64,000 nt of DNA from Oscillospiraceae bacterium (GTDB taxonomy: Bacteria; Bacillota; Clostridia; Oscillospirales; Ruminococcaceae): contig JAGAUA010000055.1 in the NCBI GenBank assembly GCA_017847885.1, positions 62,001-126,000 on the forward strand. Direction: 5' to 3'. Below are positions 60,047 through 64,000 of this stretch, one piece after another. Position numbers and translations under genes: made by a program. Below the pieces are notes generated by a model. The model was given only the letters and a program-made list of their open reading frames with translations. It did not search any database and was not told the origin of the DNA. Numbering within the stretch: position 1 is the stretch's first letter; each line of letters begins with the position of its first letter.

Positions 60047-61294
60047 TTAACCCACATTTTCTTGACCTTCCTGTGCCTTGAAAAATTCATCTAAACCAAT
60101 CATTTCAGACTTTTTCAAATCCTTTGTAGCATCTGTGTAAATCTGCAAGGTTGTTTCTGCATCTGCATGACCTAATATATCCTGCATAGCCTTTATATTA
60201 ACGCCTGCTTCGCACATTCTTGTTGTAAACGTATGCCTAAGGGAATGATTGCTAAACTTTGGGAGAAGCAAGGGGTCTGTTTCACTCTTGTCTAACACTT
60301 CATAATTGCAATCCCTAATGATTCGTCTAAGTGCTTTATTTAAAGTACCCTGATGCTGTACACCGCCAAACCGATTAATGAATATAAAATCTGTATAACC
60401 ATCAACAACAGCAGTACAGTTAAGTCCTACTTCTTCTTGATACGCTTTCTCCATCAAAAATGCTTCCTTGACTTTTGGCAGCATTGGAATAATTCTTTCA
60501 CTTGCCTTTGTCTTTGGCTTATTAATTGCAAAACCACACCTTTCGAAACCGCCCTTGTCAAAGTATACAAGCGTATGATTAACGTTGATAACTCCCTCTT
60601 CAAGGTCAATATCTCGCCATCTAAGCCCCGTTATTTCTCCTACACGCATTCCTGTCCACATCATAACAGTAAAAATTGGATACCACCGATGATAGGGACC
60701 ATCTTTAGCTAAAAAACATTCAAAAAGCGTTTGTTCGGAAACTGTCAATGCTCTTCTCTTTTCAGAATCAGCATTATGTGCCCTTTTGAGCTCTTTTAAA
60801 GCATTGTCAGAGGGATTATAACGCAGATAGTCGTCTTCCACACCAAGCTCTAATACTTGATGCAGGACTGTATGTATAGTATCAATCGTATTTGCCTTGA
60901 CATGTCGTTCATCTGCAAGATAATTATAAAATGCTCTTACATCCGAACGCTTTAGATCGGTAATATGTGTATTACCAAAATCCTGCTCCACAAATTGACA
61001 ATACATATACTTATAGTTTTGAAAAGTGTTTGGTTTCAACCCCTTTTTTAGCTGAACCCAACGATAGTACAAGTCATTGATTGTAATATTGTTTTTATCT
61101 GCCCTAATACCATCTAAAGCATCTCTTACAACATCAATTTCCTTTGCTCTTAGTTCGTCAAGCGTTTTTGCATAAACAGAATGACGTCTACCCTTTTTAT
61201 CCCTCCATTTATACTCATATGTACCATTGGGGCGTTGATGTTCGCCGTCTTTTAAAACCCGCCCTTGTTTGTCCTTGCGTCTCTCTATTGCCAT
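60047..61294 (-). CDS. int: Tyrosine recombinase, Tn916 integrase family
   Basis: 415 aa. The N-terminal arm-binding domain (RRKDKQGRVLKDGEHQRPNG to about 60) is typical of Tn916 Int; then a SAM-like core-binding domain and the catalytic domain with R217 (MRVGEITGLRW), K263, H350-SL-R353 (NHSLRHTF), H376 (LGHAD) and nucleophile Y386 (IYTDA), all intact. ATG 61294 has AAAGGA 9 nt upstream; the longer frame to 61318 is not needed. AT-rich compared with the chromosome. Its C-terminus faces the phased repeats at the element end. Confidence 0.95.
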   Translation of the reverse strand: MAIERRKDKQGRVLKDGEHQRPNGTYEYKWRDKKGRRHSVYAKTLDELRAKEIDVVRDALDGIRADKNNITINDLYYRWVQLKKGLKPNTFQNYKYMYCQFVEQDFGNTHITDLKRSDVRAFYNYLADERHVKANTIDTIHTVLHQVLELGVEDDYLRYNPSDNALKELKRAHNADSEKRRALTVSEQTLFECFLAKDGPYHRWYPIFTVMMWTGMRVGEITGLRWRDIDLEEGVINVNHTLVYFDKGGFERCGFAINKPKTKASERIIPMLPKVKEAFLMEKAYQEEVGLNCTAVVDGYTDFIFINRFGGVQHQGTLNKALRRIIRDCNYEVLDKSETDPLLLPKFSNHSLRHTFTTRMCEAGVNIKAMQDILGHADAETTLQIYTDATKDLKKSEMIGLDEFFKAQEGQENVG

Positions 61295-61375
61295 AAAATC
61301 AAATCCTTTCATAGACAAAAGAAGACACGTTCAAGTATATTATACTCTAACGCAGCCTCTTTGTCAATATAACAA

Positions 61376-61576
61376 TTAAATTGAATACGATTTTGATAAA
61401 AACTCATCCAGCTGTTTTCTTTTTATTAATCGTTTATTTCCTACCCATAGCACAAACGAACAGTTTTTATCATCAGAAATCTTTCTAAGTTTATTAATTC
61501 CAACACCACAATATGAAGCTGCTTCTTCAAGCGTTAGATTTGTTTTTTCCCAAATGGGTACTTCTTTTTTCACCAC
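61376..61576 (-). CDS. xis: Excisionase, Tn916 Xis family
   Basis: 66-residue winged-helix protein similar to Tn916 Xis: PIWEKTNLTLEEAASYCGVG (about 7-26), INKLRKISDD and RLIKRKQLDEFL. Binds the element ends and directs excision. The start is GTG 61576 (or the next GTG), after GGAGTG; the rep stop lies only a few bp upstream, so xis is probably on the rep transcript. Confidence 0.92.
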   Translation of the reverse strand: MVKKEVPIWEKTNLTLEEAASYCGVGINKLRKISDDKNCSFVLWVGNKRLIKRKQLDEFLSKSYSI

Positions 61577-61579
61577 GCA

Positions 61580-62728
61580 TCACTCCTGTTTATTTATTCC
61601 AAAAGCTTTTAATGTACAAGCTACTTCCATATTTTTATCATAAATTAAGTCTTCCTTATCCATATACTTCTTTTCATACTCATAAGCTTTTATTTTCATT
61701 GTTTCTGCATTTACATAATCATTTGAAGACATAGAAAATGTTTTATATTTTCCATCTTGGCTTTTAAAATGATATACTATTGTATTAAGTCTTCTTATAA
61801 ATTGTTGTAAAGTATCTATACTTTGTTGTTTATTATCTACCATAAATTTATATACAGTTTCTGGGGGGTAAATTGAACAAATGATAACAGATTCCCATAA
61901 ATTATATATATTTTGATATCTGCAATGTTGCTGATTTCTACTATAAACATCAAGCATTGATAACAATTGAGAATAAGAAATATTACCTCTGAATTCATCA
62001 AGCACAATTATTTTTGCTGGATTGTTAATATAAAAATCAAATCCACCTGCGCTACCACTTGTATTGGCATAATCATTACATAAATACACTTCATTTTTTG
62101 AGTGCTTTTCGCACAATTTTATATAAGTATACGTTTTTCCAGTTCCGCTACATCCCCAATGATATTCATTATTCATTGTTTTTATTAGAGGGGTTTCATT
62201 TATTTTTCTTGCAATATACTCAGCTCTAATCATTTTTTCATACTTTCGATAACGAAACGATTGATTAAAAATATCTTCTGGCGTTGCTCCGTTATCTAGC
62301 ATTTCTTCTATCTCGTCTAAATCATTTCTTTTTCCTTGATTATCTGCTATAATATCCAAACCCTTTGAATATAATACCTGTTCACCTTTTTCTGAATAGA
62401 TACCTTCTTTAAGCAAATATGATTTTAACTGTTCTTTGCCTCCAAGTTGAGGCTCAACATGTGAAGAATATAATATTTCTGAAACTTTTTTCAATGTTGT
62501 CGTATTTCCGTAACATGCAATATGAGCGTGATAACAACCATTTTCTGATACACATACAGCAATACCCGCTTTTCTTCCTTTACCGCTTCTCTCCCATTCA
62601 TTAATAAAGAATTCTGCCAGATATTCTGGATTTTCATATTCTTCTTTAGTTAACCCCGCATTTATCATATTTGTAATATGAATTGTTGCAACCCAACTTC
62701 TATTCTTTGTACTTGCATAAAAACTCAT
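61580..62728 (-). CDS. rep: CRESS-type replication initiator (HUH endonuclease + SF3 helicase)
   Basis: 382 aa. HUH endonuclease domain: motif I SWVATIHITN (about 11-20), motif II CYHAHIACYG (H67, H69), motif III SYLLKEG (Y104 nucleophile, K107). Superfamily-3 helicase: Walker A WGCSGTGKTYTY (K198), Walker B IIVLDEFRG (D244, E245), motif C SVIICSIYPPE, like the ITSNYPPE of circoviruses but with Thr-Ser-Asn changed to Cys-Ser-Ile. Initiates rolling-circle replication by nicking a hairpin. The ATG 62728 has AAAGGAG 8 nt upstream; an origin-like hairpin lies about 90 bp before it. Related Reps are known from bacterial pCRESS plasmids; here linked to a Tn916-like integrase. Confidence 0.88.
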   Translation of the reverse strand: MSFYASTKNRSWVATIHITNMINAGLTKEEYENPEYLAEFFINEWERSGKGRKAGIAVCVSENGCYHAHIACYGNTTTLKKVSEILYSSHVEPQLGGKEQLKSYLLKEGIYSEKGEQVLYSKGLDIIADNQGKRNDLDEIEEMLDNGATPEDIFNQSFRYRKYEKMIRAEYIARKINETPLIKTMNNEYHWGCSGTGKTYTYIKLCEKHSKNEVYLCNDYANTSGSAGGFDFYINNPAKIIVLDEFRGNISYSQLLSMLDVYSRNQQHCRYQNIYNLWESVIICSIYPPETVYKFMVDNKQQSIDTLQQFIRRLNTIVYHFKSQDGKYKTFSMSSNDYVNAETMKIKAYEYEKKYMDKEDLIYDKNMEVACTLKAFGINKQE

Positions 62729-62803
62729 TTTTTCAACTCCTTTCACATCTATAGTGTAAAAATTATGCACGTATAATACAGAAATATTTAAATATTTACA
62801 GTT

Positions 62804-62841
62804 ACAGAAGTTATCAGGTAATACTATCTGATAACTTCTGT
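62804..62841 (-). other. Candidate rolling-circle origin: stem-loop with TAGTATTAC
   Basis: A perfect 14-bp stem, ACAGAAGTTATCAG (62804-62817) with CTGATAACTTCTGT (62828-62841), encloses a 10-nt loop. On the minus strand (the rep strand) the loop reads ATAGTATTAC, which holds the CRESS nonanucleotide TAGTATTAC at 62826-62818. The predicted nick lies after its seventh base, between 62820 and 62819. Confidence 0.88.
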
Positions 62842-62881
62842 CAAAGGAAAGCCTTGTGGCTGCACCACGTGCTTTCCTTTG
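62842..62881. other. Second hairpin adjoining the origin
   Basis: CAAAGGAAAGC (62842-62852) pairs with GCTTTCCTTTG (62871-62881), 11 bp, with an inner GTGG/CCAC pairing. It directly abuts the origin stem and has no T-tract, so it is not an obvious terminator. It may be a complementary-strand origin or a transfer/packaging signal. Confidence 0.65.
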
Positions 62882-62889
62882 ACAACACT

Positions 62890-63600
62890 TTATTTTAAAA
62901 GATTTTGCACTTTCTTTTTTGATACTTTTGGAATTATCAATCCTCTTAGTGGTTGACCATCAATCCAAACAATGCCACGTCCTTGACCAAATATCAAATC
63001 TTCTTCGCCTTCAAAATGTTCTCCTGCAAACAAGCCTTTTCTACCATCTACAGTAAGCTTTCCTAACCCAACAATTATATGAAAATTATCTGCACTACCA
63101 GAGGCATTTGGAAAAATAGATGCAGAAAATCTTTGCATAGATAGCCATAAAAAACATCTTCTTGATCGACCCAACATTAGTATTGAACTCATTATGTTTT
63201 TTATTTCATCTGCTTTGGGTTTACTCTCTTTATTCATAGAATAGTGTGTTAATAAACCTGCGATTTCATCAATCAAAAGCACCTGTATTGTTCCGTTTCC
63301 ACCTTCAGGGGTATTAAGGAAGCTTTGATAAAAATCATTAATGATCTCATAAGATTTTTCAAATTCACCAAAATGCTCACAAATACCGCTAAATTCATGA
63401 CTTGCTTTAAAATCAACAATATGCAAATCAATATTATTCGATTTTAATTTATAAAGCCAATATAATACAGCCGTACTTTTACCTGAACCTGATCCTCCGA
63501 TTACTATTAAATGACCATTTATAGGAGCATACAATGGTACTTTTTGCCCAAGTTTGTTAAGCAAGTTGTAATCATAACCAAGCATGAAATAGTTATTCAT
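62890..63600 (-). CDS. FtsK/HerA-type DNA-translocating ATPase
   Basis: 236 aa. Walker A GGSGSGKST (G35-T43), Walker B VLLIDEIAG (D111-E112), and the downstream LGRSRRCFLWLSMQRFSA with a Gln-Arg pair like the ATQRP block of FtsK/VirD4 proteins. No membrane span is visible, so only the motor domain is present. In small conjugative elements (Tn916 Orf21-type) such a protein couples the relaxosome to the membrane channel. It overlaps the next gene by 8 bp and lies upstream of rep across the origin. Confidence 0.85.
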   Translation of the reverse strand: MNNYFMLGYDYNLLNKLGQKVPLYAPINGHLIVIGGSGSGKSTAVLYWLYKLKSNNIDLHIVDFKASHEFSGICEHFGEFEKSYEIINDFYQSFLNTPEGGNGTIQVLLIDEIAGLLTHYSMNKESKPKADEIKNIMSSILMLGRSRRCFLWLSMQRFSASIFPNASGSADNFHIIVGLGKLTVDGRKGLFAGEHFEGEEDLIFGQGRGIVWIDGQPLRGLIIPKVSKKKVQNLLK

Positions 63601-64000
63601 TTAGATCATCGTCGCTCTCTTCATCTATTATATCTTGAGTTGGAATTGTTATTTTCTGTTGTTCATACTGCATTTCGGTATTTAATCGTCGTTGTTCTTC
63701 TTGCGTTTGAGTATATTTGATTTGTAAAACAGGCATATTTAAATCATATCTGCTTGTCCATTTAACAAATATTAAATCATTATATCCGTACATCTTCAAA
63801 TACTTTAAAACAATATTTGTAATAGTGTGTTCAATAATCAGTTTTTCGTTATCAGAAACATAAAATATTGATAATGACACAAATGGAATTCCATTACTTA
63901 CCCCAAACCACAATAGCGGGGAACTTATAGCTGTTTTAGATAAATTTACATGTTGTTGAAATCTTTTTTCGCCAATTATATTTTTTATATTTTCCCAAAC
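63593..64000 (-). CDS. Partial hypothetical protein of the mobile element
   Basis: The frame is open from the window edge (64000) to 63593 with no stop, so the gene continues outside; at least 135 residues are seen. The internal TTG at 63913 is not needed as a start. The visible part has a mixed alpha/beta pattern (SLSIFYVSDNEKLIIEHTIT, VLKYLKMYGYNDLIFVKW) and an acidic C-terminus DEESDDDLNE. Unrecognised. It overlaps the ATPase gene by 8 bp, implying translational coupling and a shared role. Confidence 0.6.
   Translation of the reverse strand, partial: VWENIKNIIGEKRFQQHVNLSKTAISSPLLWFGVSNGIPFVSLSIFYVSDNEKLIIEHTITNIVLKYLKMYGYNDLIFVKWTSRYDLNMPVLQIKYTQTQEEQRRLNTEMQYEQQKITIPTQDIIDEESDDDLNE

Overview
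The window looks like a chromosome segment from a low-to-mid GC Gram-positive anaerobe of the Oscillospirales/Ruminococcus kind. This is inferred from gene order (rsfS-yqeK-nadD-yhbY; dprA-topA-trmFO; infC-rpmI-rplT), a split ferredoxin-like glutamate synthase, the LL-DAP aminotransferase (dapL) lysine/peptidoglycan route, NfnAB, an ECF folate transporter under a tetrahydrofolate riboswitch, and near-perfect TTGACA-17 bp-TATAAT promoters. No rRNA or CRISPR array was seen. Three tRNA genes are present (Thr-CGT, Pro-TGG, Leu-GAG).

Layout. 1-29,200 is mostly minus-strand housekeeping: ribosome silencing/NAD/tRNA-modification genes, polA, rdgB, ftsY, smc, rnc, plsX, trmFO, topA, dprA, an SpoU rRNA methylase and the infC operon with its leader. 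An AT-rich HExxH gene with its own promoter (4456-5187) interrupts this block. 29,300-32,250 holds folT with its riboswitch, tRNA-Pro, a secreted transglutaminase-like protein and a triple-HhH ComEA-like protein. 32,540-39,760 is a plus-strand nitrogen operon: glutamate synthase glutaminase, FMN synthase, Fe-S, FAD and GXGXG polypeptides, then dapF and dapL, whose product uses glutamate as amino donor. 40,000-45,250 has tRNA-Leu, a serine beta-lactamase-fold protein, NfnAB (NADPH supply) and a nuclease-like hypothetical. 45,400-58,140 carries two c-di-GMP proteins, cytidine deaminase, a GHL10 lipoprotein next to a GHL10-amidase fusion (a probable peptidoglycan denude-and-cut pair), cyclophilin, an HD protein and a GH2 beta-mannosidase. 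58,289-59,780 holds two uncharacterised membrane proteins.

From about 59,900 to the right edge base composition becomes clearly AT-rich and an integrated mobile element begins. It has a Tn916-type integrase and excisionase, with phased direct repeats beside int; a replication protein with the HUH endonuclease plus superfamily-3 helicase architecture of circovirus/geminivirus-like (CRESS) Reps; about 90 bp upstream of that rep, a perfect 14-bp stem whose loop contains the CRESS nonanucleotide TAGTATTAC on the rep strand; an FtsK/HerA-type ATPase; and a further gene that runs off the window. This conjunction of a Tn916 recombination module and a eukaryotic-virus-like replicon is the most interesting content.

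Repeats: five copies of a 24-26 bp palindromic unit (CGGGCGG..CCGCCCCTAC), two of them framing a 160-bp self-complementary segment at 39,817-39,974, and a 172-bp MITE-like inverted-repeat element between the rRNA methylase and rplT.
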